64,000 nucleotides of DNA from Nocardioides jejuensis. Its GTDB lineage: Bacteria > Actinomycetota > Actinomycetes > Propionibacteriales > Nocardioidaceae. Below the pieces are notes generated by a model. The model searched no databases. It worked only from the letters and a program-made list of their open reading frames with translations, and had not been told where the DNA came from. A program made the position numbers and the translations under genes. The stretch spans positions 124,001-188,000 of the forward strand of contig NZ_SJZJ01000002.1 in the NCBI RefSeq assembly GCF_004337475.1, in the 5' to 3' direction. This document shows, piece after piece, positions 54,519 to 62,757 of this stretch (position 1 is its first letter; each line of letters opens with the position of its first letter).

Positions 54519-55714
54519 CCCTGCCCCCCGCTGAGGAACCGGCGTACGCCCGCCGCCACGCGGTCGGGCTCCCACGCTTCCGGGAAGAAGGCCGTCGAGA
54601 CCACGAGTCGCCCCGCCGTCTCGACGATCTGGAACGTGATGGTGTCGAGCCCGTTGGGCACCGTGTCGGTGACCACCAGGGTCTGACCGGGGACGAATCC
54701 GGGTGCCGCCGCGAGGCCCCGGTCGGTCATGTACGACACGGTCAGCCGCGGTCGACCTTCGGCAATGACGCCGCGCGGCCCCTCGCTACGGCCCGCACGA
54801 CGAGCAGCCGCACGTGTCGCGGCCAGCGCGTACGACGCGACCCCGCGCGAGCGCGCCTCGGCCAGCGTGGCGCCGATGCTCGAGGGATCGTCGTCATCGG
54901 TCGGCTCCAGGTAGACGCCTGCCGACCAGTTGCCCCACGCGGTCAGGCCGCCACGATCCCGCGCACGCGTGTTGAAGAGGCACTCGAACCCCGGTCGGGG
55001 CTCGCCGAGCTCGGCGGCGATGCCAGCCCGGAGTCCCGCGATGGCGACCGCAGCAGCCGAAGCACCCGGATGGTGCTCGTCCCGCCGCTTGCGGATCCCG
55101 GCCATGAAGTCCGCGTCACTCACATCGACGATGAGCCGGTGGGGCTCCGTCGGCTCCATCGGTCCATAGCTGCCGCCCGCGAGCGCCTGACGGTGGTCGA
55201 GCACCCAGCGGACCGAGCCGATGTTGCGGGCCACGCCGGCCGCGACGCGCGCGTCCCGGCGTACCGGGCCCAGACGCTGCCAGTGCAGCGGAACGGTCGC
55301 ACCGGAGGCCGCTTGCAGCAGCAGCTGGACGAGGAGCAGGTCAGCGGTCTGCCCGTCACCGAGGCCGTGGTCGGCAGCCAGCGCCAGCCAGTCCGTGCCG
55401 ACGAGGACGTGGAACCGGCTGGTCAACGCCGCCTCACGCGCGCGGGCAAGGATCTGGTCCGTGCCGGTGTTGCTGTCGTCGACCGCCGTCACGACGGAGG
55501 CGGACCACGCCGCCAGATCGTCGTCCGCGACCGCTCGCCACGATCCGTCCGGCGCATAGTGCCGAGCGACCACGGGATCGAGTCGCGCGACCGTCACCAG
55601 CGCCGCCCGCAGGTCGGCGAGCGGCGGCACCTCGAGGCCGACGCAGGCGCGGGTGTAGCGGATCCCGCTCCAGGCGCGGTCGATGGCGTCAGCCCGTCCT
55701 TTGCGCCGCGTCAT
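54515..55714 (-). CDS. Condensation-fold (CAT-like) acyltransferase
   Basis: A 399-residue protein with the catalytic H-x3-D-G motif of the condensation/PapA/WS-DGAT superfamily (HGLGDG, His116, Asp120) in a hydrophobic 'WLALAAD' context. The C-terminal half has 'FECLFNTRARDRGGLTAWGNWSAG', comparable to the second CAT-fold subdomain. It probably transfers an acyl group from acyl-CoA or a carrier to a sugar or lipid. GGGGGG precedes the ATG at 55714, which overlaps the upstream stop (ATGA). The membrane neighbours suggest a glycolipid acceptor. Confidence 0.82.
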   Translation of the reverse strand: MTRRKGRADAIDRAWSGIRYTRACVGLEVPPLADLRAALVTVARLDPVVARHYAPDGSWRAVADDDLAAWSASVVTAVDDSNTGTDQILARAREAALTSRFHVLVGTDWLALAADHGLGDGQTADLLLVQLLLQAASGATVPLHWQRLGPVRRDARVAAGVARNIGSVRWVLDHRQALAGGSYGPMEPTEPHRLIVDVSDADFMAGIRKRRDEHHPGASAAAVAIAGLRAGIAAELGEPRPGFECLFNTRARDRGGLTAWGNWSAGVYLEPTDDDDPSSIGATLAEARSRGVASYALAATRAAARRAGRSEGPRGVIAEGRPRLTVSYMTDRGLAAAPGFVPGQTLVVTDTVPNGLDTITFQIVETAGRLVVSTAFFPEAWEPDRVAAGVRRFLSGGQG

Positions 55715-56199
55715 GACGTTCCCCCCTCGCCGCACTGGAGCACCAGGTGTTCGGGTCGGCCGGTCAGGTTGATCGTGACGGTGTAGGAACGCCCGGGAGC
55801 GGCGTACCTGACGGTGGCGTCGACGGTCTCCCCCGGCCGCGTGTCCAGGTCGCCATGCGGTGCGGGACCGCGGCCCACGGAGCGTCCCGCGCTCACCGTC
55901 GCCGTCCAGTGGAGCATCGCCGGCGCATCGAGGTGGCTACGGACAGCGATAACGAATCCGGATCCCTGCGACGTGTGGAGGCAGGCGCGGGCCAGGGTCT
56001 CGTCCGCGAAGGAGAGCTCGACGAACTGCGGGTCGACACGGGTCGTCGACAGCGCCACCTGATGGCGCAGGTCCGGCGAGGCCGCGACGGCCCCGGCACC
56101 GACCACCACCAGCAGCGGTGTCACGACCCAGACGCGCTTCCACCAGGGCGCGGGAGCACGCCAGTTGCCGTGGCCGGCGTCTTCCCACCCGTCTGTCAC
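55711..56199 (-). CDS. Small membrane-anchored hypothetical protein
   Basis: A 162-residue protein with a cytoplasmic N-terminus rich in Trp, one transmembrane helix (about 22-42) and an extracytoplasmic beta-rich domain with two cysteines. The GTG start overlaps the GT2 stop (GTGA) and the stop overlaps the acyltransferase start (ATGA), so it is embedded in the operon. No family recognised. It may be an accessory subunit of the glycan machinery. Confidence 0.78.
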   Translation of the reverse strand: MTDGWEDAGHGNWRAPAPWWKRVWVVTPLLVVVGAGAVAASPDLRHQVALSTTRVDPQFVELSFADETLARACLHTSQGSGFVIAVRSHLDAPAMLHWTATVSAGRSVGRGPAPHGDLDTRPGETVDATVRYAAPGRSYTVTINLTGRPEHLVLQCGEGGTS

Positions 56200-57251
56200 A
56201 GGGTGACCGTAACGACCGTCCCGTCGTGGCGGGCCAGGTCGTCCGGCGCGTCGTCGTCCCGGTCGATCGTCACCGCCGACGCCTCGAGGCAGTACGGCGC
56301 CGGTTGCTGCATGTAGACCAGGTGCGCGTTGTCGTGGCGGGCCCGCGCCTGGGTGTCGTCGATCATGCTGATCGTCACCATCAGGCAGAACAGCGCGACC
56401 ACGAGGAACGCCGAGAAGTGCGGCAGCGGAAGGCCGGGCAGCACCTCCTCGAGGAGCGCCGGGACCCCGATGACCAGGAACCCGAGCAGGCCGAGCGCGC
56501 CATAGAACCGCGCGGGCCGCTCGTAGCGGAAGAGCCGCAGGATCGTCGAGAGGATGCGGAAGCCGTCCCGGAAGGTGTTGAGCTTCGACTCGCTGCCTTC
56601 GTGGCGATCCCGGAAGCCGACCGGCACCGACGCGCAGGGCACGCGCAGGGTCAAGCAGTGCACCGTCAGCTCGGTCTCGATCTCGAAGCCACGCGACGAT
56701 GCCGGGAAGCTCTTCACGAAGCGGCGGCTCATCACCCGGTAACCGCTGAGCATGTCCGTGACGTGCTCGCCGAAGAGCCGCGCCACCGCCGCGTTGATGA
56801 TCCGGTTGCCGAACTGGTGACCGTGCCGGTACGCCTCGGTCGCGCTCTCCGGCGCACGGATCCCCAGGACGTGGTCGTACGGCCCCTCGAGGAGCGTGCC
56901 GATGAGGGCCGGAGCCGCGGCCGCGTCGTAGGTGTCGTCGCCGTCGATCATCAGGTAGACGTCGGCGTCGATGTCGGCGAAGGCCCGGCGGACGACGTTG
57001 CCCTTGCCCGGATGGCTCTCGCTGCGGACGTGTGCGCCCGCGGCCCTGGCGACCTCGGCGGTGCGGTCGCTGCTGTTGTTGTCGTAGACGTAGACCTCGA
57101 TGCCAGGCACGGCTTGCTGCAGCCCCCGGACGACGTCCGCAACAGCGGCCTCTTCGTTGTAGCACGGCACGATGGCCGCGATCGACACGTTGGGGAAGAG
57201 CGGCTCGCTCGACATCCCCTCAACCAGTTCGAACCTGTGCAGGACCCGCAT
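56196..57251 (-). CDS. GT2 glycosyltransferase with C-terminal membrane helices (polyprenyl-phosphate type)
   Basis: A 351-residue GT-A enzyme. The nucleotide-sugar site is visible as 'AAIVPCYNEEAAVADVV' (about 25-41) and the DxD motif in 'LMIDGDDTYDAAA' (about 100-112). Two transmembrane helices (about 258-275 and 293-315) lie in the last third. It resembles dolichol-phosphate-mannose-synthase-like enzymes that load a sugar onto a polyprenyl phosphate. The ATG at 57251 has GGGGGA 5 bases upstream and is preferred over the TTG at 57263. First gene of the four-gene operon. Confidence 0.9.
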   Translation of the reverse strand: MRVLHRFELVEGMSSEPLFPNVSIAAIVPCYNEEAAVADVVRGLQQAVPGIEVYVYDNNSSDRTAEVARAAGAHVRSESHPGKGNVVRRAFADIDADVYLMIDGDDTYDAAAAPALIGTLLEGPYDHVLGIRAPESATEAYRHGHQFGNRIINAAVARLFGEHVTDMLSGYRVMSRRFVKSFPASSRGFEIETELTVHCLTLRVPCASVPVGFRDRHEGSESKLNTFRDGFRILSTILRLFRYERPARFYGALGLLGFLVIGVPALLEEVLPGLPLPHFSAFLVVALFCLMVTISMIDDTQARARHDNAHLVYMQQPAPYCLEASAVTIDRDDDAPDDLARHDGTVVTVTL

Positions 57252-57555
57252 CTGCTCCCCCAATGCTCGTGAGGACCAGGCCAGACAGCGTGCTCTCGCC
57301 GTACGACCCGCGCCTCCCGAGCGGCGAGCCTCATCCAGTACTCACAACTGCGTCACCCCCACCAACGGGGCTCGGATCCAGGGGTCACGAAAATAGATAG
57401 TGATACTTGCCACAAGGTCTGACGCAGTTGCAGAGGCGTACGAAAAGGCAGGCTCTCCCCGAAGCATGTGAATCACTCTTCACATGGTCAGGTCGACGTA
57501 CCACGGTGCGGGCGCGGCAATGCCGCCGAAATCCGCACTCCGTTACGTTCCTCCC
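57252..57555. promoter_or_regulatory. 304-bp divergent intergenic region, GT2 operon / carbonic anhydrase
   Basis: No gene was found. The region holds an AT-rich core (57390-57410), a widely spaced 10-bp inverted repeat, AACTGCGTCA (57346-57355) and TGACGCAGTT (57420-57429), and a CATGTGAA-N6-TTCACATG palindrome (57465-57486) closer to the carbonic anhydrase gene. It must contain promoters for both divergent units; exact elements could not be fixed. Confidence 0.6.
57465..57486. promoter_or_regulatory. CRP-like palindrome upstream of carbonic anhydrase
   Basis: CATGTGAA-TCACTC-TTCACATG has 8-bp perfect arms. TGTGA and TCACA are the CRP half-sites, but the spacing between them is 8 rather than the usual 6 bases. 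It lies about 70 bp upstream of the carbonic anhydrase ATG. Confidence 0.5.
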
Positions 57556-58050
57556 ATGGGTGACTTCGACGATCTTCTGGCAGCAAACAAGGAGTACGCC
57601 GCGGACTTCGGCCTGGCCGGGTTCGACGGTGTCGCGAAGGCGGGCGTTGCCATCGTGACCTGCATGGACTCCCGCATCGACCCGCTGGGTCTGCTCGGCC
57701 TGGCGCCGGGCGACGCGAAGATCTTCCGCAACCCGGGTGGCCGCGTCTACGAGCAGGCCATGGAGGCCCTCGTGCTCGGTGTCCACCTCCTCGGCGTCCA
57801 GCGCATCCTCGTCATCCCGCACACCTCGTGCGCCATGACGAAGTTCAGCGAGGCCGAGCTCCAGGCCAAGGTCGGCGCGTCCGCCGGCGTCGATGCCTCG
57901 TGGCACGCCTTCCACCCGATCGCCGACCAGCTCGCCGCCCTCGAGGCCGACGTGCGCAAGGTCAAGGCGCACCCGCTCATCCCGGAGTCAGTCAGCGTCG
58001 GCGGCTTCATCTACGACGTCGAGACGGGTCTGCTCGAGCAGAAGTTCTGA
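57556..58050 (+). CDS. Beta-carbonic anhydrase
   Basis: A 164-residue zinc enzyme that hydrates CO2. Zinc ligands are Cys36 in TCMDSRID, His89 and Cys92 in PHTSCAM; Asp38 and Arg40 form the conserved dyad of the catalytic gate. MGDFDD was chosen as start over an upstream in-frame ATG that lacks similarity. Small for the family but complete. It stands alone, with a 20-bp hairpin terminator directly after it. Confidence 0.92.
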   Translation: MGDFDDLLAANKEYAADFGLAGFDGVAKAGVAIVTCMDSRIDPLGLLGLAPGDAKIFRNPGGRVYEQAMEALVLGVHLLGVQRILVIPHTSCAMTKFSEAELQAKVGASAGVDASWHAFHPIADQLAALEADVRKVKAHPLIPESVSVGGFIYDVETGLLEQKF

Positions 58051-58067
58051 GCGCTGTCCCCCAGCAC

Positions 58068-58112
58068 AAGGGGTGGACTTCTCGTCACATGCTGACGAGA
58101 AGTCCACCCCTT
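58068..58112. terminator. Bidirectional hairpin terminator (20-bp perfect stem)
   Basis: AAGGGGTGGACTTCTCGTCA (58068-58087) pairs perfectly with 58093-58112 around a 5-base CATGC loop. The plus-strand stem is followed by TTTCTG. It lies 17 bases after the carbonic anhydrase stop and 17 bases after the convergent RtcB stop, so it likely serves both. Confidence 0.9.
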
Positions 58113-58129
58113 TCTGCTGCGCGAGCGGC

Positions 58130-59299
58130 TCAGTCACCCTTCACGTTCACCAGCTGGCGGAGCGTGTGCCGCACCTCCACGAGATCGGCGGCATCCTCCA
58201 TCACCTGATCGATGTCCTTGTACGCAGCCGGGATCTCGTCGATGAACGCGTCTGTGTCGCGATACTCGATGCCCACCATGGCCGCACGCAGCTGGTCGTG
58301 CGTGAAGGTACGCCGTGCCGCCGTGCGCGAGTAGGTCCGGCCCGCGCCGTGCGGCGCCGAGTCGAACGACGCCGGGTTGCCCAGCCCCCGCACGACGTAC
58401 GACGCCGTGCCCATCGAGCCAGGAATCAGACCATCGCGACCCGCGGCCGCGTTGATCGCACCCTTCCGGGTCAGCCAGACATCGCGACCGAGGTGGTGCT
58501 CACGCTCGGTGTAGTTGTGGTGGCAGTTGATCTCCTCGAGCCGCTCGACGTCGCCGCCGACCCAATCCGAGAACTGCCGGACCACGCGATCCATCATCTC
58601 CTCGCGGTTGAGCAGCGCGTAGTGCTGCGCCCACTGCATCTGGCCGATGTAGGCATCGAACTCGGCAGTGCCCTCGACCAGGTACGCCAGGTCACGGTCG
58701 GGCAGTTCCACGAAGTGCCGGCGGCAGTACTCCTGCGCGACCTTGATGTGCCGCTGCGCGATCCGGTTGCCGACGCCCCGCGAACCCGAGTGCAGGAAGA
58801 GCCAGACCCGGCCGAGCTCGTCGGCAGTCACCTCGATGAAGTGGTTGCCCGAGCCGAGCGTGCCCAGCTGCAGCTCCCAGCGCGCGGCGTACGTCGACGG
58901 GTCGAAGCCGGCCTGCTCGGCGCGCTCCGTCAGATCCTTGAGCCGCTGCTCCGTGTGGTCGCGGCTGACCGTGCGGTTGGCCGCACCGGCGCTCAGCGGG
59001 ACGGCCCGCTCGATCGCCTCCCGCACCGGCCGCCGGTCGGTCGGCAGGTCGCTGACGTCGTACTGCGTACGCACCGCGATCATGCCGCAGCCGATGTCGA
59101 CGCCGACCGCTGCCGGCATGATCGCGCCGACCGTCGGGATCACCGAACCGACCGTCGCACCCAGACCCAGGTGCGCGTCCGGCATCAGCGCCAGGTGCGG
59201 CTCCACGAACGGCATCGTCGCCGTCCGCTCCGCCTGCTCCCGCGTGTTGTCCTCGAGGAGCGAAGCCCAGTTCAGCAGCTTCGCGTTGATCTTCTCCAT
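58130..59299 (-). CDS. rtcB: RtcB-family RNA ligase
   Basis: A 389-residue GTP-dependent RNA ligase that joins 2',3'-cyclic-phosphate (via 3'-phosphate) and 5'-OH RNA ends in tRNA or RNA repair. Visible features are the metal-site GVDIGCGM, 'GTLGSGNHFIEV' and, at the guanylylated His, 'DSAPHGAGRTYSR'. AAGG and AAAGGA precede the ATG. No RNA cyclase (rtcA) or archease gene is nearby. An 8-bp hairpin lies 22 bases upstream of the start. Confidence 0.93.
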   Translation of the reverse strand: MEKINAKLLNWASLLEDNTREQAERTATMPFVEPHLALMPDAHLGLGATVGSVIPTVGAIMPAAVGVDIGCGMIAVRTQYDVSDLPTDRRPVREAIERAVPLSAGAANRTVSRDHTEQRLKDLTERAEQAGFDPSTYAARWELQLGTLGSGNHFIEVTADELGRVWLFLHSGSRGVGNRIAQRHIKVAQEYCRRHFVELPDRDLAYLVEGTAEFDAYIGQMQWAQHYALLNREEMMDRVVRQFSDWVGGDVERLEEINCHHNYTEREHHLGRDVWLTRKGAINAAAGRDGLIPGSMGTASYVVRGLGNPASFDSAPHGAGRTYSRTAARRTFTHDQLRAAMVGIEYRDTDAFIDEIPAAYKDIDQVMEDAADLVEVRHTLRQLVNVKGD

Positions 59300-59320
59300 G
59301 GTCCTTTCACCTTCTCGTTC

Positions 59321-59342
59321 CGGCGTACGACGTTGTACGCCG
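59321..59342 (-). promoter_or_regulatory. Short hairpin in the rtcB leader
   Basis: CGGCGTAC-GACGTT-GTACGCCG is a perfect 8-bp inverted repeat with a 6-base loop, 22 bases before the rtcB ATG on the minus strand and in the 95-bp gap to the next gene. It could be an operator or a leader structure. Confidence 0.45.
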
Positions 59343-59394
59343 CGGCGAAGGTAGGCGGACGGAATCCCCTTGCGCAGCAGATTTTCGGTGTGCC

Positions 59395-59631
59395 TCAGCG
59401 GGCGTCGGGCTCGCGCGCCTCGTGCTCGGCGATCCGCGCCTTGATCTCGTCGTGCGTCAGGTTGGCGTACGGACGCTGGCTGTTGCGGCGACGCCGACCC
59501 TCCCGGATCTCGTCGGCCTCGAGCATTCCGTTGCGGACGGCCGCCTTCACGATCATGTAGAAGACCCAGGCGCTCAGGACCCAGAGCATCACGGTGAACA
59601 GGACGACTTCGGAACCACCGAGATCAAACAT
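59395..59631 (-). CDS. Small single-pass membrane protein
   Basis: A 78-residue protein with one transmembrane helix (about residues 8-30), then a charged 'MLEADEIREGRRRRNSQRPY' segment and an acidic/basic helical tail. No family recognised. It lies 15 bp after the purT stop on the same strand, so it may be the last gene of that unit. Confidence 0.72.
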   Translation of the reverse strand: MFDLGGSEVVLFTVMLWVLSAWVFYMIVKAAVRNGMLEADEIREGRRRRNSQRPYANLTHDEIKARIAEHEAREPDAR

Positions 59632-59646
59632 GGTTCGACCCTAGCC

Positions 59647-60855
59647 TCAGCGCAGCTCGACGGTGAGTGCATCTGCGGCAGCCTGTGCGAGCGCGCGTGC
59701 CTCGTCGGCAGAGGCTCCGCGCGCGAGAGTGACCGCGACCCGGCGTTCGCCATCGACCCGCGGCTTGCCGAAGAGACGGAGCTGGATCGACGGATCGACC
59801 GCGTAGGCCTCGGGCAGGCCGGAGAACTCCGGGATGCCCTCGCCGTGCACCTTCACCGGCCAGCTGGCACACCCACCCGGCCAGCGGGTGACGGCGACCG
59901 GCAGGCCGAGGACGGCGCGCGCGTGCAGGCCGAACTCCGACACGTCCTGACCGACCAGCGTCACCAGACCCGTGTCGTGCGGCCGCGGGCTGACCTCGCT
60001 GAAGACGACCTGGTCACCGGCGATGAAGAGCTCGACGCCGAAGATGCCCCAGCCACCGAGCGCGCCGGTGACAGCACCGGCCACCTCCTGCGCCGCGGCC
60101 AGCCACGGCCAGGTGGCGTCCGACGGCTCCTGCCACGACTCGGCGTAGTCGCCGTCGACCTGGCGGTGGAAGATCGGGTCGAGGTACGTCGTGCCACCGG
60201 CATGACGCACGGTCAGCAGCGTGATCTCGGTGTCGAAGTCCACGAAGCCTTCGACGATGCAGCGCGTCGTCTGCGAGCCACGACCACCGGTCTGCGCGAA
60301 CTCCCACGCCGCCGGCAGGTCCTCCGGTGCGCGGACGACGGACTGGCCGTGGCCGCTCGACGACATGACGGGCTTGATGACGACCGGCCAGCCGAGGTGC
60401 GAGGCCTCGGCCTCCAGCTCCTCGTAGGTGTCCACGAAGGCGTACGGCGAGGTCGGCAGGCCGAGCTCCTCGGCCGCCAGCCGGCGGATGCCCTCACGGT
60501 TCATCGTGAGCACCGTGGCGCGGGCGGTCGGCGCGACGCGCAGCGCCCACTCCTGAGCCGCCTCGAGCTCCGCCAGCACGCCGGTGGCTATCGCCTCGAT
60601 CTCGGGGATGACGACGTCCGGCTGCTCGTCGAGGAGCAGCTCGCGCAGCGCCGAGGCGTCCTGCATGTCGATGACGTGCGAGCGGTGAGCGACCTGCATG
60701 GCCGGGGCGTCGGCGTACCGGTCGACGGCGATGGTCTCGACGCCGAGCCGCTGCAGCTCGATCACGACCTCCTTGCCGAGCTCGCCGCTGCCGAGGAGCA
60801 GCGCACGCTTGGCGGAACCGGAGAGCGGGGTGCCGATGATCGGCGAGTCAGTCAT
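59647..60855 (-). CDS. purT: Formate-dependent phosphoribosylglycinamide formyltransferase (GAR transformylase 2)
   Basis: A 402-residue ATP-grasp enzyme that formylates GAR with formate and ATP, the folate-independent third step of purine synthesis. Features in order: N-terminal Rossmann-like part ('[20 protein letters not shown]'), ATP-grasp domain with '[15 protein letters not shown]' and metal ligands in '[24 protein letters not shown]', and a C-terminal '[16 protein letters not shown]' segment. Start confirmed by an ATGA overlap with a small membrane-protein gene upstream. Complete. Confidence 0.95.
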   Translation of the reverse strand: MTDSPIIGTPLSGSAKRALLLGSGELGKEVVIELQRLGVETIAVDRYADAPAMQVAHRSHVIDMQDASALRELLLDEQPDVVIPEIEAIATGVLAELEAAQEWALRVAPTARATVLTMNREGIRRLAAEELGLPTSPYAFVDTYEELEAEASHLGWPVVIKPVMSSSGHGQSVVRAPEDLPAAWEFAQTGGRGSQTTRCIVEGFVDFDTEITLLTVRHAGGTTYLDPIFHRQVDGDYAESWQEPSDATWPWLAAAQEVAGAVTGALGGWGIFGVELFIAGDQVVFSEVSPRPHDTGLVTLVGQDVSEFGLHARAVLGLPVAVTRWPGGCASWPVKVHGEGIPEFSGLPEAYAVDPSIQLRLFGKPRVDGERRVAVTLARGASADEARALAQAAADALTVELR

Positions 60856-61088
60856 GGCCGCATTCTGGCAGCCCGGCGGCGCCGGACGAACACCTCTCCG
60901 CCGATGGCAGCCCCCACGAGCGCGAGGACGAACGCCGGCGGCGCGGCCAGCCAGCCGAGTCCGCACAGGCCGCCGTCCCCACCGGTCGGGGCGTAGTCGT
61001 TGACGCAGTCGGCCGTGGCCCACGAACCCACGACCCAGGCCACGAACAGCGCGACGCCGAGGTAGCCCAGAGCACGAATGATGACCAT
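60852..61088 (-). CDS. Small membrane protein upstream of purT
   Basis: A 78-residue protein with two predicted transmembrane segments (about 4-22 and 48-68), two cysteines between them and an Arg-rich end. No family recognised. Its stop overlaps the purT start (ATGA), so it is co-translated with purT. It is divergent from the DUF1697 gene. Confidence 0.72.
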   Translation of the reverse strand: MVIIRALGYLGVALFVAWVVGSWATADCVNDYAPTGGDGGLCGLGWLAAPPAFVLALVGAAIGGEVFVRRRRAARMRP

Positions 61089-61123
61089 GGAGCCGACGCT
61101 AGGACCCTCGGTAGCCTCGCCAC

Positions 61124-61669
61124 ATGAGCCGCACTACTCAGCGCTACGTCGCCCTGCTCCGCGGCATCAACGTCGGCGGCAACAACAAGATCGTGATGAA
61201 GGAGCTCGCCGAAGCCTTCCGTCAGGCCGGGTACGCCGACGTGTCGACGTACATCAACAGCGGCAACCTGTTCTTCTCCGCCGATGCGCCTCCGACGCCA
61301 GAGGCGGTGGAGGCGGTGATCGCCGAGGCGTTCGGTCTGGACATCGCGGTGCTCATCCGCAGCCGCGACGAGATCGCCGAGGTGATCGAGCGGGCGCCGA
61401 AGGAGCTCGACGACCCGGCGGTGCGACCGGACGTGTGGTTCCTGCGCCCGTCCCTCTCCCCCGAGTCGGCGCTGGCCGCCATGCCGGAGCCGCACCCCGA
61501 GGTCGACCGGATCTGGACCGGGCCGGGTGTCCTCTACACGACCCGCGTCGCGGAGCTCGCGTCGAAGAGCCGGCTCACCAAGGCGGTCGGCACGAAGGTC
61601 TACAAGGAGATGTCGGTGCGCAACTGGAACACGACCCGCAAGCTCCTGGCCCTGCTCACCACGCCCTGA
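61124..61669 (+). CDS. DUF1697 family protein
   Basis: A 181-residue soluble protein of the DUF1697 family: 'YVALLRGINVGGNNKI', 'TYINSGNLFF' and the C-terminal 'VRNWNTTRKLLALL' are its signatures. No enzymatic activity is established for the family. Its last 14 bases overlap the convergent small membrane-protein gene. Confidence 0.9.
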   Translation: MSRTTQRYVALLRGINVGGNNKIVMKELAEAFRQAGYADVSTYINSGNLFFSADAPPTPEAVEAVIAEAFGLDIAVLIRSRDEIAEVIERAPKELDDPAVRPDVWFLRPSLSPESALAAMPEPHPEVDRIWTGPGVLYTTRVAELASKSRLTKAVGTKVYKEMSVRNWNTTRKLLALLTTP

Positions 61670-61892
61670 TGTCGCTCACGAGGACTTTCGCCCGCCAGAA
61701 GACGAGCCACCCGCCGAGCGCAGCCCACAGTGCTCCGAGCCCTCGGCCCCACCAAGGCACCTCTCCACTGGTCGCAATCATGACGCCGACCCAGCCCATT
61801 GAGCCGACAAGCCCTATCACCGCGAGGGTGGCGAGTATCCCGATGACCCGCAGCACTGGACCGGGCTCGTAGCGCTTGTCGACGCGGGGCAT
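61656..61892 (-). CDS. Small two-pass membrane protein
   Basis: A 78-residue protein with two transmembrane segments (about 14-38 and 49-68). MPRVDKRYEPG was chosen as start because AGGA lies 8 bases upstream; a longer in-frame extension to 61940 overlaps the thioesterase stop. No family recognised. The 3' end overlaps the convergent DUF1697 gene. Confidence 0.68.
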   Translation of the reverse strand: MPRVDKRYEPGPVLRVIGILATLAVIGLVGSMGWVGVMIATSGEVPWWGRGLGALWAALGGWLVFWRAKVLVSDIRAW

Positions 61893-61939
61893 AGCAGCAA
61901 TCCTGCCGCACATCACGCCTCCGGGTGCTCGGACGGGCA

Positions 61940-62401
61940 TCAGGCGCGCGGGCGCCAGCGCTTCCAGAGGGCGTCGGCCTCGGCGCGCACCTTGCCGTCG
62001 TGCTCGAGGCGTACGCCGACGCTCATCTGGTCCTCGGACGCCTCACGCACCTCGGCAACCAGATCCACCGTCGCATCGAGCGGAGCCGGCCGCAGGTAAC
62101 GCACGTTGATGCCGGCCGTGACGTAGGCGAACGCAGCACCGGGCAGCGGACCCCAGCCCCGCAGCTCCGCGTGGTGGAACGCCGCGGCGCCACTGTGGCA
62201 GTCGAGAAGCGTCGCGATGATGCCGCCGTTGAGGAAGCCGACGCCGTTGTCGTGCTGCGGCCACGGCGTGAACCGCGCCGTCACGACGAGGTCGGAGGCG
62301 GGATAGCTCTTGATCCGCAGGCCGTCCTCGTTGGCCGGACCGCATCCGAAGCAGCGAACGTCGGGGAAGAGCCGGTCCTGGATCGCGGGGTCCTCGGTCA
62401 C
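61940..62401 (-). CDS. PaaI/hotdog-fold thioesterase
   Basis: A 153-residue single-hotdog protein of the PaaI/4HBT thioesterase group. The characteristic 'FLNGGIIATLLDCHSGAAAFH' helix with its catalytic-position Asp is present. An early 'CFGCGPANEDGLRI' pattern is common in acyl-CoA thioesterases of this subgroup. Substrate unknown. The ATG overlaps the stop of the upstream hypothetical gene (ATGA), and the unit is co-directional with parE. Confidence 0.88.
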   Translation of the reverse strand: MTEDPAIQDRLFPDVRCFGCGPANEDGLRIKSYPASDLVVTARFTPWPQHDNGVGFLNGGIIATLLDCHSGAAAFHHAELRGWGPLPGAAFAYVTAGINVRYLRPAPLDATVDLVAEVREASEDQMSVGVRLEHDGKVRAEADALWKRWRPRA

Positions 62402-62757
62402 AGGATCTCCTTCAGGGCCTTGTCCACAAGTACGCCGGGCAGGTCAGCGAGCCGCTGTCGCAACGCGCCGACCGAGTCGATGCCCAAGACGAGGTCGACC
62501 AGCAGATCGGCATCGACCGCCGGGTCTGCTGCCGGCCAGTCGAAGAGCAGCGGACAGTCGACCGCGCCACCCTCCGGCTCGCCGCCCAGCGCGGGCAACC
62601 AGCACCCGGTCTCGATGACGAGGGAGCCGCCGGACAGCCGCGGGTCGACGTACCAGAAGAGGTCGCCGACCTGGAGCCGCAACTGACCCTTGCGGGGCTT
62701 CGCTCCGCGGGCCTTGAGCTGTTTGACGGCGGCGGTGCGGGCCTGAGCGGGGTTCAC
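62398..62757 (-). CDS. Hypothetical protein between parE and the thioesterase
   Basis: A 119-residue soluble protein starting at a GTG that overlaps the parE stop (GTGA); its own stop overlaps the thioesterase start (ATGA). A basic N-terminal helix ('ARTAAVKQLKARGAKPRKG') is followed by a beta-rich middle with aromatic residues and a helical C-terminus. No family recognised. Translation is probably coupled to parE. Confidence 0.72.
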   Translation of the reverse strand: MNPAQARTAAVKQLKARGAKPRKGQLRLQVGDLFWYVDPRLSGGSLVIETGCWLPALGGEPEGGAVDCPLLFDWPAADPAVDADLLVDLVLGIDSVGALRQRLADLPGVLVDKALKEIL

